Program-made: the position numbers and the translations under genes
Notes under the pieces: model-generated
Database searches by the model: none
What the model saw: only the letters and a program-made list of their open reading frames with translations
What the model was told of the DNA's origin: nothing
Source of the DNA: Zoroaster sp. YZ-2022
Taxonomy: Eukaryota > Echinodermata > Asteroidea > Forcipulatida > Zoroasteridae
Reading direction: 5' to 3'
Length of the DNA: 64,000 nucleotides
NCBI GenBank assembly: GCA_029582265.1
Contig: CM055828.1
Location: 27,730,618-27,794,617, forward strand
Shown: positions 45,776 to 56,831 of the stretch, piece after piece
Position numbering within the stretch: position 1 is the first letter of the stretch
Layout: the number at the start of each line of letters is the position of its first letter

Positions 45776-46205
45776 GTCAAATCTCGCTGGGCCCCCCCGG
45801 CCCCCTCACAATGTTGGCTCTCATTCCAAGGTCTGTGCTCCGGCTGGAGATGACAACATTGGTGGGGGGAGCAGGGGAGCGGGGGAGTGGGGGCAGCGGG
45901 GGAGTGGGGGCAGCGGGGGAGTGGGGGCAGCGGGGGAGTGGGGGCAGCGGGGGAGTGGAGGAGCAGGGGACAGGGGAGGGTATGTTTATTGTCACGTGTC
46001 CCAACTATTTTGGCCGGGATCGATCCCAGTCAAATCTCGCTGGGCCCCCCGGCCCCCTCACAATGTTGGCTCTCATTCCAAGGTCTGTGCTCCGGCTGGA
46101 GATGACAACATTGGTGGGGGGAGTGGGGGAGTGGGGGAGTGGGGGAGCGGGGGAGCAGGGGAGGGTATGTTTATTGTCACGTGTCCCAACTATTTTGGCC
46201 GGGAT
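45776..46205 (+). repeat. tandem duplication with G-rich 18-bp minisatellite
   Basis: Two copies (45776-46028 and 46029-46205) share gtcaaatctcgctgggcccc, acaatgttggctctcattcc, tccggctggagatgacaaca and ggtatgtttattgtcacgtg. Within the first, ggggcagcgggggagtgg is repeated about four times (45873-45970). The second has a shorter G-rich run (46112-46165). The strand could form G-quadruplexes. Confidence 0.9.
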
Positions 46206-46272
46206 TGAAGAAGCCAAATTTTGTTTACCCTATGATTTACAATGAAAGGTCACACATTATGAAATCTCATCA

Positions 46273-46836
46273 TCACAATGCCAAGAGCCGTTGTCTGGCC
46301 CGTAGACGCCCACTTCTACGAACTGGTTGCACTGAAAGTTTCTGGATTTCAGTTCTGTGCAGCCCAGCGTCCTTCAGTTCCACAACTGAAAGACCGCTCC
46401 ACTGTGTCAAGTTGTCCACCCATCTGGCACGAGGTCGTCCAAGTCCTCTCCTTGTATGTGTTGGAAACCCCGCGATCACAGCAGCTGACAGACCACCACT
46501 TCGCACTGCATGACCGCACCAGCTTGCTTTTCGTGCATACACTATGTCAGTAGAAAAAGTCCAGCGACCTCCAATGCATCTTTCCAGCTCCTCATTTGAC
46601 ACCATGTCTTGCCAAGAGAGACCGAGAAGGCGCCTCCATATCTCACGACCGAATGCATCTAGGCGTTTGGCTTCAGCAGTCTTCACTATCCACGTGCAGC
46701 AGCCATACGTTAGGCGTGAGGCCACAAGGGCCTTGATGAGGTGGAGCTTAGTAGTGATGTTGATGCGGGTGGATTTGAGGTATGTGCAACGGTTCAGAGT
46801 TTCTTTGGTGATCGCAATACGACAGCGAATCTCCAT
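46273..46836 (-). pseudogene. LINE C-terminal coding remnant
   Basis: An uninterrupted minus frame of 187 codons starts MEIRCRIAITKETLNRC. It then has TTKLHLIKALVASRLTYGC, WRRLLGLSWQDMVSNEEL, KASWCGHAVRSGGL and RGLGRPRARWVDNLTQWSGL. This order (I..RI..AK..., LI+ALV.S.LTYGCE.W, RRLL.ISW.D.V.NEE, GH..R.GL, GRP..RW.D....WTG) is the C-terminal end of proteins usually annotated as endonuclease-reverse transcriptase of non-LTR elements. The catalytic RT part is missing and a stop lies five codons upstream of the Met. The Glu usual in YGCETW is Cys here. Likely a dead fragment. Confidence 0.85.
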
Positions 46837-47129
46837 GGCATCATCATCTCAGTTGGTTGAATTTAAAACATCGTTTGTTGCCAGCTCCACTGATATCAGT
46901 TTAGGAAAGTGGGAAATTTACATTTTAAACAGGTACCCAACACTAATGGTATTCAAAGTAAGTGGCTTATTTTGTTGCAAAGCTATGGATGAACCAATAG
47001 AAAATTATTACACAAAAAAAAACCAAAAAACCAACAAAAAAACACACCACAGAGGAAACTGACGAGGGACATTAATTCATTTTTGGCGTGAACAAAGACA
47101 AATTGATTGAAGCGTGACACAAACCCCTG
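46837..47129. other. no feature seen
   Basis: Nothing recognised; an A-rich tract lies at about 47010-47045. Confidence 0.4.
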
Positions 47130-47334
47130 TGGTTTGAATCTAATCTTGGTTCAAGACTGTTTGTATGTTTTGATACACGATCCATTATCCCACGCCAAAG
47201 GAGGGCACTATCACACACGAACCTCACGTGAAAGTGCTTCGTGTAGAGATAGCGCCCTCCTGCGGTGTGCGGCGATATGGATCATGTATCAAAAACATAC
47301 AAACACAGTCTTGAACCAAGACTAGTTTGAATCC
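47130..47334. mobile_element. foldback element, 205 bp
   Basis: ggtttgaatctaatcttggt, then tcaagactgtttgtatgttt at the left, is matched inverted by aaacatacaaacacagtctt, then gaaccaagactagtttgaat, at the right. Inner arms ccaaaggagggcactatcac / gagatagcgccctcctgcgg also pair, around a small centre with cacgaa/ttcgtg. The whole unit is a long imperfect hairpin. No target duplication is obvious. Confidence 0.82.
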
Positions 47335-47394
47335 GGCTTCTCTGTTCACTCATCCAAAAAAAAGTGTTTATGAAGAGGAGTAAAATAAGCAAGG
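47335..47394. other. spacer
   Basis: Nothing recognised. Confidence 0.4.
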
Positions 47395-47505
47395 ATTTTA
47401 AAACAGGGTTTCAAAATGTGTTATTCCTTGAAAAACTGGGTGTCCAAATATTTCATTTGCGATACTTTTGCATGTGTATTACAAATAAAACAGGGTGTCC
47501 ATTTT
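47395..47505 (-). repeat. GGACACCCTG dispersed repeat, inverted copy
   Basis: aaacagggtttcaaaatgtg, ctgggtgtccaaatatttca and aacagggtgtccattttg are the reverse complement of the order at 27720-27830. Confidence 0.65.
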
Positions 47506-48554
47506 GCAAACACGGCATCTCTTTAATTCAAATTGTCAAAATATGGTGACCAGGGACGCTTAATTACTCGGAGCAGCGATTTGGAAAAGACTTTAACTCT
47601 TTGGAATCTCAATCAGATTTCAGAGTATACGTTATTTCTTTTTTTTGCTGGCCCCATGTAAGTAATTAATGTTCATCCCTGCAGGAATTTGTTAATTGTT
47701 GTTGCGGTTAATAAATTCCCAATCTCTCCAGCGAGTAATTTTTCATGAAGTATGCCACAAATCAAGGCAATAAAAATTAGAGTTTCATCAGATGAGTTAC
47801 AAATCTGATAAATTATTAAAGACTTGAGCCTGAAACAGTTCCTTCCATGCTGAAAGGAAACTTACAACCTCTCAATACTCATTAAAAAACAATTGTCTAT
47901 TAAGTTTCACAACATTTATACAAACTGTCTTAGGTACACCATATTAATAAAATAGATTACTGTGTTCGTAATGACTACGACCTGTGTTTGAATGCACTTT
48001 GTGTTGACATGTGATTCGTTAACCCGGTTCTGCCCCTTCACAGTGCACTTAAAGGGAAGGTACAACATCTGCAATTGGCACGCTATCAAATTAACAAATT
48101 GTTATGGGTCATTCCACCAAGACAGATATCCACTGGGCATGTTCAGACAGCATACTAAAGTCGGTCCAACTACTGCTAATTTCCAAACGGGTCCATGCCC
48201 ACTTCCGTGCACTTACAGTAAGACAATAACACTGCTCTTTTGAGGTTTCACTTGTTAAAATTTCTCAAAATGGGATGCCATGTTCGCAACGTGAAGAGGC
48301 TGGTTATTAACTTGGCTTGTTTCAGTGCGAGGGGCTGGTTTCTTCAGTGTGGAGTCCTTGTACATGTAACAACTCAATGACTTAGTAGCTCCCCAACCTT
48401 GGATTGGCCATTGGCCTTGTGTGGGGCGATTTGCAAAAAAAAAATATATATCAAATATATTTGTTTCTCAAAACAAATTTTCCCAAGCATAGTTTTAACA
48501 GTAATAAAATAATGAATACAACAGTCACCTTGATTTTGTTTCATCATACACCTA
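47506..48554. other. no gene; MITE O scrap
   Basis: At about 48050, cttaaagggaaggtacaaca resembles the terminus of MITE family O (49583). Otherwise nothing recognised. Confidence 0.5.
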
Positions 48555-48902
48555 TTAACCCTAACTCCCTAGGCCCATTTGCTTACACATACATGTAACC
48601 TGAATCCTCCAAAATCCTTCAGTAGTAAAGCAAGCAAGTTTCTAATCTGTGATACATGTACATGGCCAGGGACCCTCCCTGCATACATAGAGCAATAAAC
48701 AGTGTCCACTGACCCAAGCACTGACCTTGCAATCACTACAACAAACATGGATGTACATGTACATGTACCATGGAAAGGCAAGTATGCCTAATAACCTCAA
48801 TCCTCCAAAATCCTTCTCCTTAGCAAAGAGCATGTAGCATGTAACCTCAATCCTTCAAAATCCTTCACTTTGGCAAAGAGGATTTGGGAAGGTTACGGTT
48901 AA
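48555..48902 (+). mobile_element. MITE family D, copy 4
   Basis: TTAACCCTAACTCCCTAGGC to GGGAAGGTTACGGTTAA, TTAA at both edges, family blocks intact. Confidence 0.9.
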
Positions 48903-49582
48903 TATGAGTGGGTAGGAATTTCAAGCATTGGCAACAGTGCTCTGCCTGTTAATAAAAAAATCGAGTCAAAAACCCACTTTAAATGTTTGCAATTGGAATT
49001 TCCTGCTGCATTAATAGTTTGAATATTGACATGCGTCACACACAGTACAAAACAACATGGTTTCTTTGGTTAAAGACGGAACTCTTCTTAGTTTCACCGC
49101 CAAGACATTGGCTTAACCCCCAGTGCGATTCGTTAATATTGTTCATTATCAAACAGTGCGACACATTTTTCGTGTATTCCCTCCTTTGGCGCGTAATTAA
49201 ATTTTGTTGTGCCTGACAAAAGATCCGACCTTTGTCTTGACTCCTGCTGCAGGGACATGATCTTACCAGCAGCCTAAGGGGGAGAGAGGGGGAGAAAAGG
49301 GGTGAGGGACAGTAGACAAATTAGTCTCTCTGCTTAGTACTTCATAAACCGTCATCATGTGCTCTTTATATGTCTGTATCTATGACGACTGGGGCAAATT
49401 ACAACTTAAGTCTCTACAACGATGCCAAAATGATGGCCGTAGTAGGTGTCTGTGACAGGAGGCATATGATATGTAGTACTGAAATACCATGGAATTAAAT
49501 CGCTGAGACTGCTCTGAATAAGTCATTCAAACTATAGTGTTAGTGTGTCTGCAATTGTACAGTCTTAATGTGTGCTTTTGAC
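48903..49582. other. no feature seen
   Basis: Nothing recognised. Confidence 0.5.
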
Positions 49583-49905
49583 TTAAAGGGGAAGGTAAAG
49601 CATTGGTAATTTTGGCAAAACTGCTTCTACATGCATGGGTGTGCTTATTTTCTTTGAATCAAGATATAAACGACCAACCTGAGAAAGTTTGAGCTGAATG
49701 GCATGTCTTGAGACACGAGAAAAGTGTGAAAACTCATTCGTAATTTTGTACAGAAAACACAAAAGATTCTCGTCAGCAACTATTTGTAATTGTGCATATT
49801 TTGGGGGAGTTTCAGTGAATTTTTTTTTCTTTTTTCACATCAAGTTAGTCTTTGAATAGATAATATTCAATACTTCGGGAATTTAATGTTGCACCTTCCC
49901 TTTAA
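49583..49905. mobile_element. MITE family O (TTAAAGGGGAAGGT)
   Basis: Starts TTAAAGGGGAAGGTAAAGCA and ends GTTGCACCTTCCCTTTAA. Inverted ends AGGG(G)AAGGT are flanked by TTAA. The interior shares the wording of other cell-wide repeats here (tcaagatataaacgaccaac, ctgagaaagtttgagctgaa) but no frame. Only one full copy is in the window. Confidence 0.8.
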
Positions 49906-50336
49906 AGATAGTTGCAGAGATGCAGAGACTCAAGCATTGAACCTCAAATCTCATGCATTACGACCAAATCTTACGACCAAATCAAGCGCATCATGCTTGA
50001 ACAAAAATACATCCTCTCCCAACCCCCCTCCCCTCCCCTCTCAACTCGCTGTTCAGAAAGAAAAAAACTTACTCATCCAGTTACGCCTACTAATTACAGT
50101 GTGCTTGGAACCACTTGTGACAATGATTTGAGAATCAACTTGACAAGGGCCGAAGTACATGTGTAATGAAACAGTTCTAATGTATCTGCAGTAATTTCAG
50201 ATCCAAAGAGTTAACTTGCAACATAATGTTATCAGCACTCGTCACCACCTAAAAAGGTTTCGGAATATACTCATGAAAGCACATCCTTTAAGAAGTTACA
50301 CAGGGCACTGCATATATGTCTCTGGTTCTTTTAATA
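49906..50336. other. no feature seen
   Basis: Nothing recognised. Confidence 0.5.
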
Positions 50337-50665
50337 ATCCCTCCTACAATCAGTGCAATTTTTGAAACAACCCATTCAGGCCACTCCAAGCCATTAGCTG
50401 TTGCCAGTGGCCCCCTATGGTTACCCTTCTGTGCACTGTCACACCACTGAGATTATAGGGTAAAGTGGTCTCCCATGGATACATTGTATAGGCCATACTA
50501 ATATGTTCAAACATTTACAGTGGCCTTGGGTGGCACATAAATTATGGTAGTTGATTTTGTAAGATTACTTGGAAAGGACAGTCAGGCTTGTACATGTATG
50601 TACTGAAGGTTGCTCAAGAGCAGAATTTTGTGGATCGGAGTGGCCTCCATGTGTAGGAGGGTTAA
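50337..50665 (-). mobile_element. MITE family C, inverted copy
   Basis: Runs from ccctcctacaatcagtgcaa to cctccatgtgtaggagggtt, aa, the reverse complement of 3387-3702 with moderate divergence. TTAA at 50662-50665; the left flank has ttaataat. Confidence 0.85.
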
Positions 50666-50994
50666 TACAAGCCACGTACGTGTATGTATAATAAAAAAAA
50701 TTAAAAAAATAAAAAATCAGGCAGGGTTGACTGTAAACTACGCACACACGAAATGTTTGATTATTGTACCTTTTTTTAAATACCTCTGAAATTTTCATAA
50801 ATTTATCTGTATGAACATATTTAAAAACAAAAAGAGACAATCACAAAATAATGATGATAAGTCATCAGGCCAATCATTCTAGTTATATTCCAATCATACA
50901 GCTGATTATGAAGGATATCTAAATTTACTGCGCTAGCTAAGACATCCTTAATGCCACAGAGGCAATCAAATCTGGATTGGGAGATACATTTCCT
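50666..50994. other. no feature seen
   Basis: A-rich tract at 50692-50716; nothing else. Confidence 0.4.
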
Positions 50995-51222
50995 TCATTG
51001 AATCCCTATTCTCCCAATGAGGATACCAATTAGGCTCCAATCGGGAAACACTTGGGCGAAACCTAATTCTGCCTCACCAGTGCTTACAGGGTCAATATCA
51101 ACTAAACTATCCCCATTGGGGGAATATACTTTTATCCTGATTGAACCCCTATTCTCCTAATGGGGATACAAACAGGTCCTAATCGGGTTACCTTTGGGTG
51201 AAAAAGACACCTTCTGCCTCTC
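50995..51222 (+). repeat. repeat M array, left part
   Basis: Two units with ccctattctcccaatgagga, ccaatcggg, attctgcctcaccagtgc and gggtcaatatcaactaaact. The array continues at 51625 beyond an inserted MITE I. Confidence 0.78.
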
Positions 51223-51622
51223 TAAGGCCCCCCCAAAAAATGTCTCTGGTTTCTGGTCTCTGTGCACATCACCTCAGACCCGCACATCTGCATTTTTAAT
51301 TTTCTGGTTTTTTTGTGCTATGAAACAATGTCCAATTACAGCCACAATTGCTGGATCGATTGGAATTCTGCTGTGACGTGTTTTAAATGACTTTTTCACA
51401 TAGGGGTATGAACGTTTGCCCGATTTGTGATGCCTCTCTTAGCCCACCATACTTTGTATATATGGGAAATTTGATCCCTGTGTATACATGTATCACGTAT
51501 TTCCCTATTGACAAAAAAATAAATAAATAAAAAGATTTTAAAAAAGTAAATAAAAATAAGAAAAATAATAAAAAATTAAAAAAACGCATCACCACACTGA
51601 TTTTGAGCTTTTTTTATGGACT
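51223..51622 (+). mobile_element. MITE family I, copy 3, inserted in repeat M
   Basis: Begins taaggcccccccaaaaaatg. It carries ggtttctggtctctgtgcac, one cacctcagacccgcac unit, gcatttttaattttctgg, ccatactttgtatatatggg and catcaccacactgattttga. An A-rich tract lies at 51516-51590. The right terminus is decayed. Confidence 0.78.
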
Positions 51623-51624
51623 AA

Positions 51625-51775
51625 TGCTGACAAGGGTCAATATCAACTAAACTATCCTGATTGGGAGAATATACTTTTATCCTGATTGAACCCCTATTCT
51701 TCCATTGAGGATACCAATATGTCCCAATCGGGATACCCTTGGGTGACAAGGACACCTTCTGCCTCACTAACTGTC
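51625..51775 (+). repeat. repeat M array, right part
   Basis: gggtcaatatcaactaaact, ttgaacccctattcttccat and caatcgggatacccttgggt continue the array interrupted at 51222. Confidence 0.75.
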
Positions 51776-52904
51776 CCCCATATATCAAGCAACAACCTCA
51801 CACCTACATGAACCTGTAGGAGTGTTAGGGGATGGGATTTGATGATACATCTGCCACTCTGCGTGTCTGACTCTCCCCAAGTTGTTGCCTTCATCATGTT
51901 CTGCTTGCTTCTGTGATTACAGGCCGTGTACATTGTCAGACTGGATGCACTCCCACAGGTTTGTGGAAATTTCATTAAAAAAGTATTTGTCACTAGAAAC
52001 TGCAAAAAAAGTATGTTTATCCCACTTCTGCCACTATTGAGGTTACCAGATTGCTGCAAGGCTACTATTGGGGTCACTAATATTAATAAGGCTACATACT
52101 TAAATTATATTAAGTTACATTAATGAGGCTATGTATCAATACAAGTGAAGTTTACTAACATAAATGAGGCTACTAATGAGGTAATTAACATCAATGAGGG
52201 TACTATAGTATAACACTATTGAGGTCACTCACCGTTGCCACAACTTGCGTAGAGTTGAAGAAAGAAGAACAAGATTATTGCAACAAGTACGGTACATGTA
52301 CATCACACTACAGCCACAAGATTCTCTGGAAGAGTTACATGTAAACTTTGCATTCCAGGCTGTAGTTAATGAAGTGTAGGGCTTCAGTTATAAAGTTGAA
52401 ACACGGTCAGACAAAATGTGTCCTTGACAGAGATTGTCATGAAACTCCGAGGAAAGCCAATCCTTAATTAGCACGTGGCCCACACACCCACACAACACAT
52501 ACTGTACAATACATTCAAATCAATAAGACAATAAAAGGGAGGTCAGTGGTTATTCAACTAAGGTGTAATAGGGGAGCAGGCCAAATCAATTCTGCAATTG
52601 CAAGTTCGCTTGAGAGGGCAGAGGGTTGATGCAGTCGGCGTTATCTGTATATTTTCCTTATTGATCTTGCTGAGGCAGCATCCCCCCCACCCATCTTCAT
52701 CTCAGAGGAGGGTAGAAAAATGAATGATTTAAGGGAGGCATACTGCTGACCAGTGCAGTTGTTAGTAACATGTAGGTTTGCTCGGAAGTTTTTTTTTTTT
52801 TTTAAACAATCAGTGTAAGGGCAGATCCAATGTGACTGAAAAAGGGGCACACAGCAAAAAAAAGGGCCCACGTGAAAACCTATGGTAAATGATGATACAA
52901 AAAA
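51776..52904. other. no gene; degenerate short repeats
   Basis: Bases 52030-52230 show scattered gaggctac, gaggtcac and gaggttac words that look like an old, degenerate short-unit repeat. No gene recognised elsewhere. Confidence 0.5.
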
Positions 52905-53522
52905 ATTATTGTCCTCCCCATATGCAAATGGTACAGTAGTTGATTTGCAACCAGTCTCTTCTCAGTGAATTTGCAGGTACTTTTGAGAAATCCTTGAGAA
53001 ATAATTGGTTTTTTTTTTATATAGTTCTAGGGCAATAGGATAATGGTGTTGCCAGCAGCAGGGTGTGAGTTCGAGCCCCGGTCGTGACACTTGTGTCCTT
53101 GAGCAAGGTACATAACCATAATTGCTTCGTCCTTCGGATGGGACGTAAAGCCGTAGGTCCCGTGTGTTGTGTAATGCACGTAAAAAAGAATGCGCCTTGA
53201 GCACCACTTAGTTGGTGGATACGTGCGCTATATAAGTCCACACATTATTATTATTATTATTGCAAACATCAACAAACAATAATTATGCCTTTGTCTGTAA
53301 TGCAGCGGCCATTTTGAATTTGAATTTGTCCTCCCCATATGCAAATGGTACAGTAGTTGATTTTGGAACCAGTCTCTTCTCAGTGAATTTGCAGGTACTT
53401 TTGAGAAATCCTTGAGAAAATATATATCTAGTGCATATATACAATAGGATAATGCGCGTTACAAACAGCAACATACAATAATTATGCCTTTGTCTATAAT
53501 TTTCAGCGGCCATCTTGAATTT
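52905..53522 (+). repeat. tandem duplication, one copy holding a SINE
   Basis: Unit 1 (52905-53322, including the SINE) and unit 2 (53323-53522) share ttgtcctccccatatgcaaa, agtctcttctcagtgaattt, gagaaatccttgagaaa, caataggataatg, acaataattatgcctttgtc and gcggccattttgaatttg. Unit 2 shows the site without the SINE. Confidence 0.88.
53032..53263 (+). mobile_element. SINE with alternative body
   Basis: Head part has a B box (gagttcgagccccgg), then acttgtgtccttgagcaagg. The middle is different from the other copies: ttcgtccttcggatgggacg, taaagccgtaggtcccgtgt, gtaatgcacgtaaa. The tail is the usual gcgccttgagcaccacttag ... gctatataagtccac and (ATT)n. It is thus a second body type sharing head and tail. 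Confidence 0.88.
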
Positions 53523-53964
53523 GTTTTTACACAAATTTATGGGACTGCTGCTTACCAAATTATGATTGTGGTATTACTGTCAATGCTGATATTTTTATTG
53601 GTGGCCTGGGATCAGACAAACATGGACACCATGTAAATTCAAGTGGGTTCATTTTATTGAACAGTTAACAGATATTGATCTGTGGATCCAAGATGTTCCA
53701 GGTGTTCAAGATGCCCCGTGTTAAATTTACCATGAAAAACCAATTCAAACAAGTCTGTTTGATCATAGAGGTATATCCGTCTAGCCGATGATTGCTGCAG
53801 TGATTCATGGTTCATGTAAATCCCTGACATTTTAAATTGAAAATATTCTTTTCAGATTGGTGTGAAGTGTCGCCCATGTTATGTTTTTCACTTTTATGTC
53901 CTGACATTTTTGTGAACATTGATAGCATCCTTTTAGAAAGAAAAACTGAAACTTTTGATATATA
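53523..53964. other. no feature seen
   Basis: Nothing recognised. Confidence 0.5.
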
Positions 53965-54338
53965 TAAGCCCAAAAAAACAGAGTCTCAGGTTTCTTGTCT
54001 CTGGGTGCGTTGCCTCAGATCCGCACACCAGCATTTTTAGTTTTCTTTTTCCGTGCAGTATGAATCGATGTCCAATTCCAGCCAAAATCGATTGGAATGC
54101 TGCAGCACATATATTCACATATACCTGGGCAATATGACTGTTTGCCCGATTTAGGCGGGATCTCTTAGCCACCATACGTGGTGTATGGGAAATTTAGTCT
54201 GATTCCAATAACCATTTATTAACATCACTTTAAAAAAATCTCCAAAAACAAAACAAAGCGTGTCACTGCACTGATTTTGAAGCCGACCTATGACCAGAAA
54301 TCAGAGACTTTTTTCTTTTTTTTTTTTTTTTTTGGGAC
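53965..54338 (+). mobile_element. MITE family I, copy 4
   Basis: Starts taagcccaaaaaaacagagt and ends cagaaatcagagactttttt followed by a T run. It has one gcctcagatccgcac unit, gcatttttagttttcttttt, ccaccatacg and ttttgaagccgacctatgac. Confidence 0.8.
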
Positions 54339-54368
54339 ACTTCACAAATGTGTTACATGAAGCTTGGT

Positions 54369-54729
54369 GGAGTGTCGTGGCCGAGCGGTCTAGTTTACAG
54401 GACTCAAGTTCTGGTGTTAGCAGCAGAATGTGGGTTCGAATCCCGGCCGTGACACTTGTGTCCTTGAGCAAGACACTTAACCATAATTGCTTCTCTCCAC
54501 CCAGGGGTTAAATGGGTACCTGTGAGGGCAGAGTTGGTTGATTAGCCCTAATGCGCTGTAATAGCAGCAATTGAGCTGTATACTCCCCAGGGAGCTGAGA
54601 TGGTTTCAGGAATGATTTATGAGCCTGATGAGCCTTATGAGCAGGGAAAAAATAATACACTGCGCTTTGTATCCTTAGGAAAAGGCACATTATAAATTAT
54701 GCAAGTTATTATTATTATTATTATTATTG
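54369..54729 (+). mobile_element. tRNA-Leu(CAA)-derived SINE, copy 7
   Basis: Head GGAGTGTCGTGGCCGAGCGG, anticodon arm CAGGA-CTCAAGT-TCTG giving CAA, B box gggttcgaatccc and gtgacac for the acceptor. Body as in the other copies. The tail differs (gcgctttgtatccttaggaa, aaggcacattataaatt, then (ATT)n), so this copy has recruited a different LINE-like tail. Confidence 0.93.
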
Positions 54730-55534
54730 GTAAATAAGTACCATATGAAATTTGGACAGGAGCCACTATATAATTCAATTCAGGACATATTTACTGTGTT
54801 CACCCCCTTATTTGCTGTATCACCCCTCCCCCCATTTGGTTCCGCCCCTGTGTGAAAAGTTTCACCAATAATAATAGTGAAAATGCATTCAGGTTCTTGA
54901 ATTGGATCAGCAAACACAAACTTTGTACTCATTCTTGCATGGAATTTTGATCTGCGGTCAAATTTGTATTCAGTCAAGACAAATTGGGTAATTATTACTG
55001 GACTAGTTTTACTTAAAAATTATAGTACATGTACATAGAGAATCCAATTGATGTTTGATACAACTTAACATCAATGTTATGCATTAATTTAAAGTCTACC
55101 AGTATCTGTTCTATGAATCAAAATTATTGCCAATTATGCATAAATACATGTAAACCACTCTTTGGGTAATTACCGGACTAGTTTTTACTAGTTTTATTAG
55201 TTTCACTTAAAATTATACTTAACCTTGTACATGTACATAAAGATTTCATTTGATGTTTGATACAATAATCAACTTAGTATCAATATTAAGCATTAATTTA
55301 AGTCTACCGGTATCCTTTCTGTCAATCAAAACGTCAATTATGCATGGCCTTACATGTAAGTGGTCCATTAAAACAATTATTCATGACCTTTCATGACCAT
55401 CAATTATTCATGACCATTAAATTACACTTAACCATCAACGTTATGCATAGATCCATTTAAGTCTACTGGTCAGTATCCTTACCTTCAATCAAAATTATTG
55501 CCAATTATGCATGGCCTTACATGTAAGTGGTCCA
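54730..55534. repeat. diverged local repeats
   Basis: The word aagtctaccagtatc or variants occurs at about 55092, 55301 and 55457, with caaaattattgccaattatg and cttacatgtaagtggtccat repeated. It is an old irregular tandem array with no gene. Confidence 0.6.
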
Positions 55535-55953
55535 TTAACCCTAACTCCCTAGGCCCATTTGCTTACACATACATAATGTAACCTGAATCCTTCAAAATCC
55601 ACATGACATGTATGCACACATGTGTTTCTAATCTGTGATACATACGTGTACATGTACATGGCCAGGGACCCTCCCTGCATGCATGGAGCAATAAACAGTG
55701 TTCACTGACCCAAGCACTGATCTTGCAATCACTACAACAAACATGGATGTACATGTACCATGGAAAGGGCAAGTATGCCTAATAACCTCAATCCTCCAAA
55801 ATCCTTCACTTTAGCAAAGCGCATGTAGCATGTAACCTCAAACCTCCAAAATCCTTCACTTTAGCAAAGAGCATGTAGCATGTAACCGCAATCCTTCAAA
55901 ATCCTTCACTTTAGCAAAGAGGATTTTGGAGGATTTGGGAAGGTTAGGGTTAA
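55535..55953 (+). mobile_element. MITE family D, copy 5
   Basis: TTAACCCTAACTCCCTAGGC to GGGAAGGTTAGGGTTAA with TTAA at both ends. It is longer than the others because the aaaatccttcactttagcaa, agagcatgtagcatgtaacc segment is present three times. The insertion lies within the diverged repeats at 54730-55534. Confidence 0.9.
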
Positions 55954-56790
55954 CAAACAATTATTCATGACCATTCATGGCCAGTCAATTATTCATGACC
56001 ATTAAATTACAATTAAGGTAACTTCAGGAACAAATGAACAATTAAGATTAGCTTCAAAAACAAACCACTCTCATTGCAATGTGCACTACTATTAAACAAA
56101 TCAATACAGATAGGCATCCCACCCCACGTAGTATACTCAATCAACGCACGCCTCCAACAGGTGTAGTGGGATGCGTGTCTTTCCTTTTCAATCATGGCAA
56201 ATTTGCCCCAGGATGGGAAAGTCGATCGACGTGCAATCTCTTAGACCCGCAAACAAAATACGGGGAATAAACAATCTGCACCACCCCCTTCGTATTGAAT
56301 GAATGAAAGCACACACTTTTAAGGGTCTATGGGCTGGTATATATATAATGCAGGGGCAGTGTCTGTATATATAGCATGTTATTCAAGCAAGAGTTTGTGC
56401 ATGGAATGGAATGCTTGAATAAGTATACGGATACCTATTATTACCTTCAGGTGTTATTTGCATTGAGCCAAATATAGGATGGGATCATTTACAGAGTGCA
56501 TGGACTAGATAGATGACATATAGACTGAACAAATTTTCAGAAAATCAGTGACATTTATTATAAAGTAAATTAAAATATTTTATCGCTCTTTTTTGAATGA
56601 TTCTGAAGGGCAAACTACAAGTTAAAAATAAAAATAAAAATAAAAACTATGGAGTAATATTGGTACAGAAATTATCTGAAATTTCATTTCAAATTACACT
56701 TTTTTTTTCAAGTTGCCAGATAACAAGTGTTTTTTTATCTATGCTACTAATGCTTTGTGATGGGTGTTGAAATTTCCAAATTTTCTTCAA
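55954..56790. other. no feature seen
   Basis: Nothing recognised. Confidence 0.5.
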
Positions 56791-56831
56791 TCTACTGACG
56801 ATGACTAGAGCATGCTAGTCGAAACATAGAG
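56791..56831 (+). ncRNA. hammerhead-like motif, solo
   Basis: Reads TCTA, CTGACGA, T, GACTAG, AGCATG loop, CTAGTC, GAAAC, then ATAGAG. The CTGANGA and GAAAC core strands are exact and stem II is a perfect 6 bp. TCTA/TAGA can form stem I. The cleavage triplet is ATA rather than GTC. The layout matches 21487-21526. No Penelope coding sequence lies nearby. Confidence 0.5.

Noticed and set aside
46544..47062. 172-codon plus frame
   Set aside because: Antisense to the LINE C-terminal remnant on the minus strand, whose motifs identify the true frame.
48050..48240. Possible exon with cttacag/gtaaga-like words
   Set aside because: No frame of note is conserved, and its left part resembles a MITE O terminus.
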